The notes beneath the pieces were generated by a model. The model had not been told where the DNA came from. It ran no database searches and was given only the letters and a program-made list of their open reading frames with translations. 64,000 bases of DNA from Pyxicephalus adspersus (lineage: Eukaryota; Chordata; Amphibia; Anura; Pyxicephalidae). Numbering within the stretch: the stretch's first letter is position 1; every line of letters begins with the position of its first letter. Positions 1 through 11,965 of the stretch are shown here, one piece after another. A program made the translations under genes and the position numbers. Location: positions 63,264,930-63,328,929 of the forward strand of contig NC_092859.1 in the NCBI RefSeq assembly GCF_032062135.1. The letters run 5' to 3'.

Positions 1-2719
1 TGAATATTCTTTAAAACTCAGAGATAGAGCAAGAAAAACGTTCTTTTAATTTGGGGACAGGGCGGGTAAATTGCTTGCTAAAGCTCTCCACCCACAGATA
101 GCTACCACTTCTATCTCATATATTAGATCCACTAGAAATAGGAAAATGTACAATCCGACTGATATTGTGTCTTCTTTTAAAGATTTTTATCAAGATTTAT
201 ATATACTGAAGGGGAAACATGTGGATTTGTCTCCGGAGGCATTCCGCAATAAAGTTAAAGAGTATATACAAGCCACTTCATTACCAACTATATCTTTAGC
301 TGACCAACAGCGATTAGAGGAACCATTCCTGGAAATGGAGCTAAGCTCCTGTATATCCTCATTAAAAGTTGGGAAGAGACCTGGACCTGATGGCCTCATG
401 CCCAGGTTTTATAAAATTTTTAAGGAAAATATCTTGCCTTCCCTACTTTCTGCACTGAATAGTATCTCTAAGGATTGTGGTTTCCCTGCCCAATCTCTTG
501 AAGCACACATTACAGTTTTGCCAAAACCGGGCAAAGATGCCTCGTTATGCAGTAATTACAGACCCATCTCCTTGACTAATCTAGATATCAGAATATATTC
601 CAAACTTTTAGCTAATCCATTGAAATCTTTAATCCTGGCCATTGTACATCAAGATCAAGTGGAGTGCACAATTGGGAGGGAAGCTAGGGATAAAAACAGT
701 CTCTCTCATCACTTACGCTCAGAAAAAATCAATGCCCATGTGTCTATTATCAGTTGGCGCTGAAAAAGCATTTGACCAAGATTGGATATACCTACAGGAA
801 ACGATTTTACAATTGGTAATAGGCCAATCTATGTTTAATAAAATACAAGCTCCCTGCACGGAACCACATGCGAAAGTCCGAGCTAATGGTCTTCTCTCGG
901 ACTCCTTCCCTATAAAAAACGGTACTAGAGAGGGCTGTCCCCTTTTACCTATAATATACATTTTAGTAATGGAACATTTGGCTAATGCGATCAGGAGTAA
1001 CATGGATAATAAAGGTATACAGATTCGTGAACATCAGTGTAAATTAGCCTTGTTTGCAGATGATCTCCTACTATATTTTACATTTCCACATATTTCTATC
1101 CCAGTCCTCTTAAAAGAATTTGACCGATTTGGAGCCTTAAGCAATTTTAAAGTGAACAATGACAAAACAGAAGCTCTTAACATCTCATTATCCTCTACTC
1201 AATTGTCACAGCTAAGGAATAATTTTCCTTTCAAATGGCAAAATAACTCAAATATCAAGTCAAATATCTAGTCAAATATCTAGGCATCAAAATACCTGCC
1301 AACATTGCGCTGATGGCTGACACAAACTATGGGCCCCTAATTACAACTATTACCAATGCACTTTGTTCATATAATGAGTTGAGACTGTCCTTGGTGGGCC
1401 ATATTTCCACTGTTAAGATGGACATATTACCAAAGATCCTATACTATTTTTACACAGTGGCGGTTCCACCCCGAAATACTTTTTTCCTGCGTATCTCTAG
1501 AATAATACATGCGTTTATTTGGGGGGAGGGCACGTATAAATAAGCAAATTATCTCTAGGAGAAAATTGCAAGGTGGACTGGCTATCCCTGATCCTAAAAT
1601 ATATTATATGGCAGCACTATTACATAGAGTGATAGACTTGTCCAAAAATAAGGAGGAAAAACTATGGGTGGCTCTGGATAAGGCTTTGACTTCTTGTGAC
1701 TTATCTGTCTTACCTTGGGTACAACCATTGTCCCGTCCCCTGTCATCACTTACTCCACCCGCAGTACTTACGGTGCTATCTCTATGGGATTCCTTACTTA
1801 AACGGAATCTATTATCCTCCAACGCCCCTCTTTAATAACCCTGAATTTCCTCCAGCCTGTGATGTAATTAAATTTTTATCTTGGAATAAACAGGACCAAC
1901 TATATATGAGAAATATTTTACAAGACGGAAAGATACCTTTATTAGGAGAACTTCAGACCCCCTGTGAAATTTATGGTTCTGCATGGTTGGCTTATAATCA
2001 AATAAGGGCATATAGTTTGACCTTACACCCAATTTCTTCAATTCTTAGAACGCCCTCGGACTTTGAGGGGCTTGTTCTACAAAAAGAAAGAGTGACACAT
2101 GGGGTGGCTTATATATACCAACTTTTATTACATGTTTTGAAACTAGGTCTACCACATTTTATTCAATACTGGGAGAGAGACATAGACACTTTACTGGATC
2201 AGGAACAAATCTCTAAAGCATTTACCCAGACTCATAAGATGTCCAGATCCAGTAAAGACCAGGAAAGATCTTATAAGATCCTTAGTAGATGGTACAGATG
2301 CCCAACAGATATACATAGATTCGATCAGACATATTCACCTACATGTTGGACATGTGAACATGCACAGGGATATATGCTCCATATGTGGGATTCATGTCCT
2401 ACCGCCCAGATTTTCTGGAAGAAAATCTTTGACCTTTATAACAGAATAACAGATTTTAATATCCAACCCCATCTTACTATTACTACCCTGTTACATATCT
2501 TGCCCGGGTTATTTTATCACGGCTGGACAAGGACTAATTGCTAGGCACTGGGGTACCTCTGTATCCCCTTCAATGGCAGAGTGGGTATGTGAAATTAATG
2601 ACATTGAAGCCATGAAGTCCCAAAGAGCATGGGAAGAAAATAGAGAGGATGCAAGTGCCACATGGTACCTCTGGGATCATTATAAAGATTTCCAGGTGCT
2701 CCGCTCATTCCTTTCATAG
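1..2719 (+). pseudogene. L1/Tx1-type LINE ORF2 fragment (reverse transcriptase and C-terminal region)
   Basis: This is the second ORF of a non-LTR retrotransposon, whose product would nick target DNA and reverse-transcribe the element RNA. The window opens inside it, so the endonuclease domain is absent. RT motifs can be read in order: GKRPGPDG with a following RFYK (about 370-415), a PKPGKD...NYRPISL block (about 520-575), AEKAFDQD (about 755-780), GTREGCPL (about 920-945) and the catalytic FADDLLLY (about 1055-1080). A C-terminal cysteine/histidine motif, CWTC followed by HMWDSCP, lies near 2345-2400. The frame changes several times (near 640-760, 1270-1310, 1520, 1700-1830 and 2520) and stops interrupt it, so it is dead. 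The final stop is at 2717-2719. The closest relative here is the ORF2 at 16386-20174, which looks like a different subfamily of the same clade. Confidence 0.9.
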
Positions 2720-3040
2720 GGTTTACATAAAGATACCATATAAAAACTACCCTGGGTGATAGGATTCCTTTTCTGAATATGTTGGAAACATAGATAAAGA
2801 AACAGATAATGTTGGATGTATACTAAATATGACTCGGATTACTGCATTTTAAAAAACCCTTTACTGCATTTCAAAATACCCTTTTTGGGTATTCTGTAAA
2901 TGTACCTATGTTAATTCACTGTACATTTGGCTTTATATTTGATATATTATGTGATAATTACCCCCCCTCCCCTTTTTTTCTCTTTTTCTGTATCCCTCCC
3001 TATGAATATTATGCAAAAATTATTAAAACTGATTACACAT
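2720..3040 (+). repeat. 3' untranslated region of the L1/Tx1 fragment
   Basis: No ORF is present. The stretch follows the ORF2 stop directly. It contains a local direct repeat of a tttactgcattt-type unit (about 2840-2885) and a pyrimidine-rich block (about 2960-3000), and it gives way to L2-type sequence at about 3041. The exact 3' end is inferred from where L2 similarity begins; no poly(A) tail is evident. Confidence 0.6.
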
Positions 3041-3960
3041 AAAAGAGCACTCAAAACCCATTTTTTAAAACTTGCCTACCTGTTGACACGGTCCCTTCCG
3101 TGACTGAGGTTAGAAGATCTGTGAGACAAGCTGCACGTGAGGTTATCTGACAGTCTCTTTGTTTTCACTTGTTTCGGTGTTGTTGTTTGTAAAGACCACA
3201 CCTCTTGTCTCAGCTGCAGCTGGTGGTCATTACTGCTCCTCTATTTATTCTGGCCTCACACTTCATGCTATGCAGTTGATATTCACTGCTTGGATGTGGA
3301 AGAGCTGCTGTGTTGTCCTCTCCAAAGTTCCTTCTAATCCATTTTCTATTGAAGATAAGTTGTACTGCTCTTGGTGTTTTGTTGTTCACTTGTGCTCATT
3401 GTTACTAGACCTCAGGGAGACGCTGGTTCGTTCATCTGGGAAGGAACCAGTAGTCTCAAACCCTGTCACTATTCCTAGGGCAATTCAGGGCTAGTAGGGC
3501 CTAGGTTTTGATGTATGAGTATTCCCACCTTCAGGGTATATTCATACTGACAGGAGTCAGGGCTAGGTTAGGGTGTCCGTAGGTGGTGATCATTTCCCTC
3601 TCCCTAGCCTTTGAAGGCCTAGTGCCTTGTCTTTATCCTCCTGGTGTTCCTCCCCTCCCCCTTTATCCGTGACATCTGTATTCTTCTGTCTCTTAAAACC
3701 CTCACTACTTCCCACCACTCCCTATTTCCCTTCCTATTGTGTGATACTTACTCCACCTCCTAGATTGTAAGCTCTTCTGGGCAGGGTCCTCTCCTCCTCC
3801 TGTGTCATTGTCTGTACCTGCCTGTCATTTGCAACTCCTATTTAATGTACAGCGGTGCATAATATGTTGGCCCTATATAAATCCTGTTTAGTATTATTAT
3901 TATTATTAATAATAATAATAATAATAATATTAATATTAATATTAATAATAATAAAAATAA
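3041..3960 (+). repeat. L2-type LINE 3' end with TAA-rich tail, interrupted by an insert
   Basis: The parts 3041-3080 and 3675-3960 match, in order, the uninterrupted copy at 55985-56265. Shared landmarks are a caaaacccattttt block, the cttgcctac block, attgtaagctcttctgggc, the gtgtcattgtctgtacctg block, and a final gcgctatataaat-like segment followed by a TAA/ATT microsatellite (about 3893-3960). This combination is characteristic of vertebrate L2-clade 3' ends. About 594 bp at 3081-3674 is absent from the other copy and is annotated separately. It contains no coding capacity. Confidence 0.75.
3081..3674. mobile_element. 594-bp insert in the L2 3' end, possibly a solo LTR
   Basis: Comparison with the uninterrupted L2 end at 55985-56265 shows a clean gap-filling insert. 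It begins tgttgacacggtcccttcc and ends ccgtgaca, that is TG...CA, as LTRs do. A short palindrome (cacgg...ccgtg) sits at its left end. I found no clear target duplication and no family match from memory. Open frames in it (3137-3494) resemble no known protein. A SINE or other non-autonomous element is the alternative. Confidence 0.4.
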
Positions 3961-5160
3961 TAAATCCACCGTGTGCTTCCCAATGTCTGGGGCCAAAGCT
4001 CTTTAAACAGTACAGATTAATATTTTATTTTTATTCATTAGTATACATTTCACTTTATACATTTGCAAAAAAATTTGGCGCCTACATTTGTCAATGTTAA
4101 TGCTGCAGTTTTCCTTCCCTGCTACACCCCATCATAGGTAGTAGAGAACATCACAGCCAACATTAGAAACCCAAAGTGCTGTGTGCATTGGCTTATAGCT
4201 AATATGATTGCCAAAATTTAGGTAGGAAATATTTGGAATTACTGCAGTTTGGCTTGGTTGTATTTTTTTTTTTTTTTTTTTGAATGAAGAAATCATCAAG
4301 TTTTAAGTCCTAGCTTAAATGGCATTTTCCTTTCCTTTTGTTTTCCTCCTGTTAAGATGATAAGATCAGCCTATGCCTGAAGTTTACTTTTCTGTCATAT
4401 CCAAAAAAAGCTGAAGGTTATTTGCTTTGGAAAGATATTGCATTATGTCATAATACACATGGACATTTCCCACAGGCGGACAACCCTATGTTTTATAAAC
4501 TGAGCTGGCTGTTTTTCAGCATTTGTCTATGGCCAATAAGGGTATTTATTATGCCATTAGGCCAGTCTCTTTCCAAGATGAGAGACAAAGGAATGTGTGA
4601 AGTGGTGACATTTTGTGCTAGCTGATGCTCAGATGATAGCTCTAACATTGCTTTAGAGTAAGCTCACTTCCCATCAATGGGAAGATATTTTTCCAATGAG
4701 ACACAGGATTCTGCACAGCTGAATTCAGCCTAAAGAAATCCTGTACCAAGAAAGTATATAGAAAATATCTGATTGTTGCCTTTAATATAAATAGTACCTG
4801 ATCCAAAGTCACACTGGAAGTATATCTGAACCCAAACTTTTTTAAAAATTTTGGATCATGTAGGAAACAGTCAGTAATCTCCTTAGGTTTTTTATTGCTG
4901 TATTTGACCCTGGTGGGAAGATTCACCCTCTTGTCCTTGTGATCTTTGTCAGATGGAAAATATTGGGAATTCCAAAATACTTTTTTTGCCTTTGTAACAA
5001 AAAGTGATCAGGGACAACTGTCTATAAGGTGAATTGACATTGCTATTGAGAGATTTCCTGTTACTAACTGTCCCTTCCAGAATTCATAGGAAAAGGAAAT
5101 AATCAGAAAAGCATATTACAACAGCAGCAACATTACCAGGATAGTAAACTTCCCCTACCC
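3961..5160. other. No gene recognised; 20-base poly-T tract
   Basis: AT-rich sequence without recognisable coding motifs on either strand. The short open frames at 4422-4625 (+) and 4642-4926 (-) match no family that I know. The only structure seen is a homopolymer T run at 4263-4282. Confidence 0.5.
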
Positions 5161-5752
5161 CAGGGGTGTCAAACTCAAATACACAGAGGACCAAAATTAA
5201 AAACTTAGACAAAGTTGTGGGCCAACCTTAAAATGTATTGAAAAAATTGAGGACATTTTTCCTTCTCATTAGATATAAACCCTTTTCATATGAAAACAAA
5301 GAGGTTTTAACGCTTTACATTCAATCTAGAACAAGTTTATAATAGAAAAAGAGGCATAAACATTTTTTTTTTCTTTTTTCTTTCTCTAATTGTGGCCTTC
5401 TGAGTTAAATTTCATTAGTAACCTTTTTGCACAGGCTAACAATAATAATAACAATATTCTTCCATGAAAATCCAACAATTCATGTCAATGCCCTGGAGTA
5501 GCAAGGAAAAGTACAGCTGAGGGGGGAGTGCTGGAAATGCCAGATGCGGAACTAAATCTTGAGTGGCCTGCCGCTGAAACTCCCTGTTCATTGAAATAGC
5601 TATAATTCCCAGCATATTTGTACTCGCTTCCCGCTGGTCTATGGAAGCGAGTGATGCCAGGAATTGTAGTAGTGGCGCTATTTCAATCCAGTGGCAGGCC
5701 AGCTGCAGTTCATATTTAGGATTCCTTTGGGGGCCAGAGTTTGACACCCCTG
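5161..5752. mobile_element. hAT-type MITE, copy 1
   Basis: A non-autonomous DNA transposon. The left terminus caggggtgtcaaactc (5161-5176) and right terminus gagtttgacacccctg (5737-5752) are perfect 16-bp inverted repeats. Flanking 8-mers ccctaccc and cccttctc agree at 6 of 8 positions, which fits a decayed 8-bp hAT target duplication. The interior closely matches copy 2 at 31909-32559 (shared blocks such as gacaaagttgtgggccaacc). It encodes nothing. Confidence 0.85.
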
Positions 5753-6238
5753 CCCTTCTCTATCTAAAACTGGAAAAGTTTTTTGCCTTTTAGATAAATT
5801 TTAAACAAAATGTTGCATACTAATCCCACGTCAGTGACTCAAAGAATGCTAAAGACTAGACTATGCTAAAGAATGCTAGAGCAATATGCAGCACTGCAGA
5901 GCAGGAAGCATAATCTTTATTTGTATTGATCAAATATGGATGCCTTAGAAAAAAGAAATTATACACAGCAACATTGTTTTTAAAGAACCAATAATGACAT
6001 TAACATTATTGTAAGATAGCTTGCATTACACAAATCAACAAAATTCCCTTTAAATAGACTCTGTCACCAAAATAAAAAATAATTGAACCAGCTTGTGAGA
6101 GGCAAGAGAAGTAAACATTATCTATTTTAGTGCAAGGGATAAGTTTTATTTTAGCTACAGAATTAAACATACAGGTACACTTGAACTGCTTGTAAGAATG
6201 CTGTCTCCCCCTTTCAATTTCCTCATTTCTTATACAAT
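5753..6238. other. No gene recognised
   Basis: AT-rich sequence. There is a local near-repeat of aagaatgcta-type words at about 5842-5880. The minus-strand frame 6006-6254 has no recognisable motif. Confidence 0.4.
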
Positions 6239-6480
6239 GCCCCTGATTCATCAAGCAAAATCGGATTATCGGTCGCGCATTCGTATTAGCGATCCGGAAT
6301 CGTGCGCGATCGCGCTATTCAACAACCGTTAATCTTCATGTGAAGTACAGGGGTATGTAATAGTGTTATGTATCTTTTTATAATGTATCTTTTTATGAAT
6401 CCTTTTACAATGTATCTTTGTACAATGTATCTTTTTATGTATCCTTTTATAATGTATCTTTTTACATCTGTTTGGAGGCT
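6239..6480. repeat. Repeat end shared with 24162, followed by a ctttttat-type minisatellite
   Basis: Positions 6239-6302 are identical over 64 bases to 24162-24225. This block starts gcccctgattcatcaagc and looks like the end of a dispersed DNA-transposon family; it is CpG-rich compared with its surroundings. It is followed here by the palindromic tgcgcgatcgcgct (about 6303-6316). A degenerate tandem array of about 15-17-base units (variants of aatgtatctttttat) then occupies about 6360-6470. Confidence 0.65.
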
Positions 6481-8127
6481 GTAGAAGCTCTACACAGTGC
6501 TGAAAAAAACCCAAATTTTTCCTCCTATTGACTTTAATGGTGTTCGAATTCGATGTTCGACCACCCGAATTTTTTTGCTATATTCGAACGAATAGCTGCC
6601 GAATCCAATAGTGAGCTATTCGACCAACACTATCTGTGACCCCTTGTTCACCCCTTTCTTTGTGTGCCCACCTGTCTGCCTTGGCAGCAAAAGGGTATTA
6701 TAGCTGCTGTATACACATTTTTTGCAACCCTGATTGCTGCACTCTAAACACAAGAGTGATGCTGGTTTAATGTGGTGTCACTGTCCTATAAAGCATTTCC
6801 TCACTAAACTGCAAACAGATTAGTGCAATTCAGTTAGAGGGGCTCCTGCAATTATGATGATCTCTTTTAAAAATGTTCCCCTACTCACAAAGGACTGTGT
6901 TTAAAGTTCACAATTCCTTCCCATGCTAATTACTTCTGAGTGTCACCCCCCCCCCCCCCAAACACCTCAATTTAAATGTATGTTGAGATGTACATTTCAA
7001 GTAAACAGAAATTATATCACAAAATCTCATATAAGCTTTACTATGATATTTTCATTTCAAAGATCATTTTCATTATTTTAAAATCTGCAGAAGGTCCGTG
7101 TTCAAGAATAAATCTCTGGCTTTATCACCCGGTTTTTCTCCAATTTTGTCATCCTGTCACCTGGGTGACTATAAAACAGTATACAGACATGTATTATTTG
7201 TGCATGGGAAGAATCTTTAGTGCTACTTTTCTGCAACAAGCATTGTACGAGCATGTAGTACAATAGCTATCAATTAGTTAGGGATTAGAGGTAGGTATTG
7301 CTGTCCAAATACATTGCTTTATCTTGGGTCTGTAGCACAAGTATTCAGATTAATATTTAATAAAGCATGCATTATGGTCTGTTTCAAATACATGGAAAAA
7401 CCTCTGAAAATGCTGGTAGATGCATCTGGAAGGAGACTGCCAATGTCTGCCATTTATATGTGTTTAGGTATCTCTCAACCTCAAAGATTCCTTAGCTAAA
7501 ATTGTTTGCAGTATATCTTCTAGTAAAGGTTCAGCCAATGGTGACAGTTCTGGAACATTATTCATATTGCATGATCTGCACATAAAAGAAGGTTGATGGA
7601 TCTAGCCAATTTGTATACACATACAGGAAACCACCTCCATATTAGGTAATAAAAAAGCAACCTAGAACATACATTTGAATGGATAGACTTTATTTTGGAT
7701 TGTTGTATTGTTAATATTGTATAACACTTTGTAACAATTTGTAAAAGTTTGTGATCTATGTATTTTGTTCTTTTTATTTAACACACCTTTTTGGGTGGCC
7801 AGCAAAATTAAATTTTAAACTTTTTTTTTATTTCTGTTTGTATTTTGCTTAAAACAATAAACGAATGAAATAAGCCGACAAATCAATATAGGTGTGAAAA
7901 TTACTCCTTGATGTTTGACTTTAGTCAAATTTAATGCTTTGTTGAGCTTTAATTTTCTTTTTTTGTATTTGATCTATTTCTATCTTAAAAGCTTGTGTTT
8001 CTTTTAAATAGCATTATATACAATTGAAAGTAAAATGTATTACTACTACAATGTACTACTCATGTAGCAATTTAGTAATTTCACTGCCTGTTTATGCATT
8101 AATGTATTCTATGATAATTACTGCAGT
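6481..8127. other. No gene recognised; dispersed-repeat piece and poly-C tract
   Basis: About 6495-6625 contains repeated ttcgaa-type words (gttcgaattcgatgttcg and relatives) that look like part of a dispersed repeat. A 14-base C run is at 6946-6959. Frames at 6976-7266 and 7314-7499 show no family motifs. The rest is AT-rich and featureless to my eye. Confidence 0.4.
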
Positions 8128-8649
8128 GTGTGTTTTGCCATGTTCCAAGATGGCTGCTGTGCCCTCGGCACTTTGGAGATGAGGTCATCAGTACTGACCT
8201 AGCCTGGGGCAGGGATTTACTAAGTAAGCTCTGGAGAAGGACATGGTCTTGAGAGTGAGAGACTCAGATTCTGTTGCATGCGCAGAGAAAGTATAACTTC
8301 TGACTGTAAGTTATGGCACAATCCCCTCACTGAGACATACTGAAAGGACTTTAACATGTTTACAATGCTGCTGTTTGAAGATTGCAAAGTTTGATGTTAC
8401 ACTGGATTTCATATGTTTTTACTATTTTATACAGAGACTCTTTCTGCCATGGTAATATTCTCCTATGAGTATACTATTCTCAACTGGGCCTGCACTTGTT
8501 ATTCACAAGACCCAATTGAGTGGAGGCACTGCGCTTATGAGACATTTCATGTTGTTTCCACAGATAAAGTAAAGGCTCTGCTGTTCTTTCACATAGGTTG
8601 CGCCACAACACATCAGTAGCCTACAGAGTGGGTCAGAATAGGGCTACAT

Positions 8650-9968
8650 TTGGAGGCACTGCTGAGATTATCTTGGATCAGGACAGTATTGTGTTACTGC
8701 CACTGTTATCTACAGAAGCTGAAATCTACAGTGAGGCAGTGGGCTCATGAGGAGGGATTGCCACATAAAAGGACCTCTGCTGTCTCTTGTGTACCTTTAT
8801 CTGTGAGCACCCACAGACTACAGGAGGCTCTAAAAGCTAATGAAACTCTGCAGCATGCATCTCTTGTGGATAAAATGGAGGATGATCATGGTTATGAGCT
8901 TTATACCCATCACCAATGTCTCAGTGAGGTGGATCTAAATCCAGTTAAAGGGCCCTTTTGTATCTACCCCAAAGGGGCTGAAGATGTCTACTGTGCTAGA
9001 GTTTTTCCAATAATTTCACCTTCAGTGAGGAGAAAGCTACCAGCCCTGCATGTAAAGTGTGAACTATTGGATTTGCGTGTTTCTACAGAAGGCACTGATA
9101 CAATGTCTGATACAGTCATTAGGCAGGAGACCAATCTTGAGCATTTGTTGTTAAAGGTCACTGAAGTTATATCTCAAAATCTATATGCTGATTCTCATCG
9201 CAAGTTAAAGACTTTTTCAGGAGTGCTACCTGTTCCTGCTGGTGAGGAGAGGTTTAAGGCATGGAAAGATTTTGCACAACAAGTAATGGAGGAATAGACC
9301 TGCTCAGATGAAAAGAAAAAACAACGTATTATGGAAAGCCTCCGAATGCCAGCATCTAATACTTTTAGAGCGTACAAGGACACTCATGTGAGTACCACTG
9401 CTCAGGACTATATTTATGTTCTGACAGATGCTTATGAACTGTACCATGATCCTGATCAAATGCTTGCTGACTTTAAACAAAGCACAAAGAGGGAGACGAT
9501 GTTTCTGTATTTGTGGGAAGGCTAGAGGTACTTCTAGAGAGATTGCTAACTGAAAAGGTGATCTCCCTTGCAGATGTTGACAAATTAGGGACTGCTTAAA
9601 TAATAAAGGGACTGTTACCCCATTACTCTATGTCACCAGTCTTCAGAATTATTTTGAGAGAGAAAGACTTTACTTTCACAGAAATTATGACAGAGGTAAA
9701 GAAACAAGAGGCTGATATCCGTTTCACTACTCTAACTAAGAGTAAAACTAAAGTGACTTCTCTGGATGAGCAGGAAAGTAAAAAAATTGCAAAGACCAAA
9801 GAGCCTAGTAAATCCCTGCAGCCTAAAATTACATCTATTGAAAGGAAAGTGTTTAGCAATAAGCCTCTTTTTCTAATTAAGTGTTTCCGCTGTGGACACA
9901 AAGGCCATATTGTTCGTCAGTGTCCATTGCCTGCAGACTCGAAGTGCACAGTAAAGTTGGACAGTTGA
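8650..9968 (+). pseudogene. Ty3/gypsy Gag with PNMA-like capsid region and CCHC zinc knuckle
   Basis: Gag forms the particle that packages element RNA. The stretch around 9200-9500 reads KLKTFSGVLPVPAGEERFKAW, then ESLRMPAS and TAQDYIYVLTDAY. This is the pattern of the paraneoplastic Ma (PNMA) capsid family, which is known to derive from Ty3/gypsy gag. A zinc knuckle CFRCGHKGHIVRQC (CX2CX4HX4C) lies at about 9885-9926. An in-frame TAG at 9295-9297 replaces what is probably a Trp codon, and the frame changes near 9490-9520 before resuming at about 9630. The N-terminal 170 residues are only weakly recognisable. The annotated start is simply the beginning of the open frame. Confidence 0.7.
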
Positions 9969-10429
9969 GTAAAAAAAAACAGAGAAAGCAACAAAGACCA
10001 ACGTTCAATAAATTACGTGGGGTAGGCCGCCAATGCACATTCAAACTATTTGTTAATAATGTACCCACAACTGCTCTATTTGACACTGGGTCTCAGTTGA
10101 CAATCATATACCAGCCTTTCTACCAACAACACTTAAGCCATCTTCCTTTGCAATGTGTGAACGATATGCCTGTTTATGGTGTGGGAGAAAACCCTGTTTT
10201 TATTGATGGTTGTCTAGAAGTGGATCTTCGCATTCCTGGTGTGGTCGCTGATGGGGATCCACCCCTTAAGGTAATCACTTATGTGAGCCCTCCACCTTGG
10301 GGTAATGATAGGTCAGCACCTATGAATGTGGGCTCCAATGTTGAAGTGGTTGAGGCTGCTTTAGGAAAAAGCTTCCTACATTGCTATATTCTCCCCCTGC
10401 TGAAAATCCTTCCTGCTCAGCAAGGATAG
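9881..10429 (+). pseudogene. Retropepsin-like protease domain of the gypsy remnant
   Basis: An aspartic protease that would cleave Gag-Pol. This frame overlaps the end of gag, as expected for frameshift expression. It contains FVNNVPTTALFDTGSQLT, with the catalytic DTGS triad intact (about 10040-10100), then YGVGENPVFIDGCLEV downstream. The frame closes at 10427-10429, before any RT motif. Gag lies directly upstream with about 90 bases of overlap, and the convergent integrase remnant lies downstream. The protease itself looks undamaged but has no intact partner. Confidence 0.65.
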
Positions 10430-10711
10430 CAAACACTATAAAACATCACATAACAAAAGTTAACATTGTTGTCGCCTTCTCCAGACTACTTCTCCAGTAA
10501 GTATATTACTGAGAATTGCTGAAAAGAAAACAGAATTAGAAACAAACAGGCATCGTGTTAACAAGTCTAGAATGAGCAGCAATCATGTCCATTACAGCAT
10601 ATGGTTGCACAGGACAGCTTTGTGTAGCATAGCAGGGTCTTCCCAAACTGTCATAGGTAAACACAGGTGGGGGTCCTTGGACATGATCTCCTCTTTTTAA
10701 CTCTCCAGGCA

Positions 10712-11965
10712 TTAATCCAGGGGGTAACTTGGTGCTCCAACCATGCCTGGAACTGTAGGTCTACAATCTTGGGCTCTTGGTTCAAAAGGAAGGGAACTAG
10801 GATTCAAATGTCCCCTCTGAGGAAGGCCACCATTAATAACAGGTGAATGATTGTGTACAGGAGACGCAGATGGAGGTGTAAACCAGTCACTGTCATTGCT
10901 CTGGTCTCCACTGTCAGCAGAAGGCATAACATCAGGATCTGGAGAAATATCAGATTGTGGCTCCTCATCAACATTTGCTTGTGGTACTGAAAGTAGATGA
11001 TTTCTATGCCAGGCCTTAATGTGACCTTCAGGTCCTCGAATATGGTAGACAGGAATTCCTGGCAACTTTTCTCCAACTTCAAGCAACTCTTTTCTTCAAC
11101 GATCAGCTAATTTATGTGTGGCTGAGAAACCCAAATTGTGGGGGAACACTTTATCACCTGGTTCGGTTCAAGTCTTTGAACCGAACTTTAGCATCAAAAC
11201 GTTATTTTAATTATTTTTATTATCGGCAGCATTTATTTTAGCAGCATTTTCCTCAGCCATTCGATAGGCCTCTTTCAAACTGTTTTTAAGGACTGCCACA
11301 TACTGATAGTGACTTTGATGTTCCATTCCATCACCCAACTGAATGTCAATTGGGAGATGGGCTTCCCTCCCAAACATGAGAAAGTAAGGGGAGAAACCAG
11401 TTGACTTATGCCGGGTACAGTTGTAGGCATGTACCATAGCTCCAACATGCAGACTCCAAGTATGCTTAGCCCCATCAGGTAGGGTGCCTAGCACATCCAA
11501 CAAAGTCCGATTGAAATGTTCAGGGAGGGCATCACCCTCAGAATGATAGGGTGTGGTACGGTACGGCTTTGGTCAATGTTTAGCAATGACAACAGCTCTT
11601 TAATGAGCCAACTTTCAAAGTCTCTCCCCTGGTCAGAATGAAGTTGATTTGGCAAAACATATTGCACAAGAAACTTTTCCCACAACACTTTAGCCACAGT
11701 CACAGCTTTGTGATCTTTGGTCGGATATGCTTGAGCATAGCGAGTGTAGTGATCAGTCACAATCAAAACATTGCTCACTCCACTATTATCATATAAAGGG
11801 CCAGAACCTTTCAAGTGTTCCACAGGGGCAGCTCAAGTGGGCAGAGTTTTTCTCCGCAAAAATCGGACACCGCCTGCAGTAATCTGCAACAGTTTCCCTC
11901 ATTCAAGGCAAAAAGAAACGGTCTTGGATCAGTCCATATGTTTTCTCAACTCCTAGATGTCCATG
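10712..11965 (-). pseudogene. Ty3/gypsy integrase, leftward, convergent with the gag-protease half
   Basis: Integrase inserts element cDNA into the genome. On the minus strand a zinc-binding region reads GHLGVEKTYGLIQDRFFLP followed by CRRCP (about 11965-11850). The core has VIVTDHYTRYAQAYPT (first Asp) and HSDQGRDFES (second Asp) within 11823-11488. After a frame change comes the Glu region (PEHFNRTLLDVLG, about 11520-11470). Then ...MFGREAHLPIDIQLG (about 11350) and a C-terminal GPEGHIKAWHRNHLLSV segment (about 11040-10990) end in a Pro/Ser-rich tail. Frameshifts occur near 11560 and 11200-11100. The tail resembles Ty3/gypsy elements of the gag type upstream, so both probably belong to one rearranged element. 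Confidence 0.75.

Larger units (their letters stand above)
8128..10429 (+). mobile_element. Ty3/gypsy retrotransposon 5' half (leader, PNMA-like gag, protease)
   Basis: A rightward retroelement remnant. Possible LTR and leader sequence occupies about 8128-8650, gag about 8650-9968, and a retropepsin about 9881-10429. It stops before any RT, and the neighbouring integrase (10712-11965) lies on the opposite strand. The two halves have probably been brought together by inversion and deletion of the central pol region. The LTR ends are not defined. Confidence 0.65.

Noticed and set aside
3159..3494. 111-codon open frame
   Set aside because: It is inside the 594-bp LTR-like insert, begins without a good start context, and resembles no protein.
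6239..6470. CRISPR-like array
   Set aside because: The units are short, T-rich, imperfect and without distinct spacers; this is a minisatellite, and the setting is a vertebrate nuclear genome.
6329..6514. Minus-strand frame with repeated KIH(C/Y)K residues
   Set aside because: It is the translation of a simple tandem repeat, not a repeat protein.
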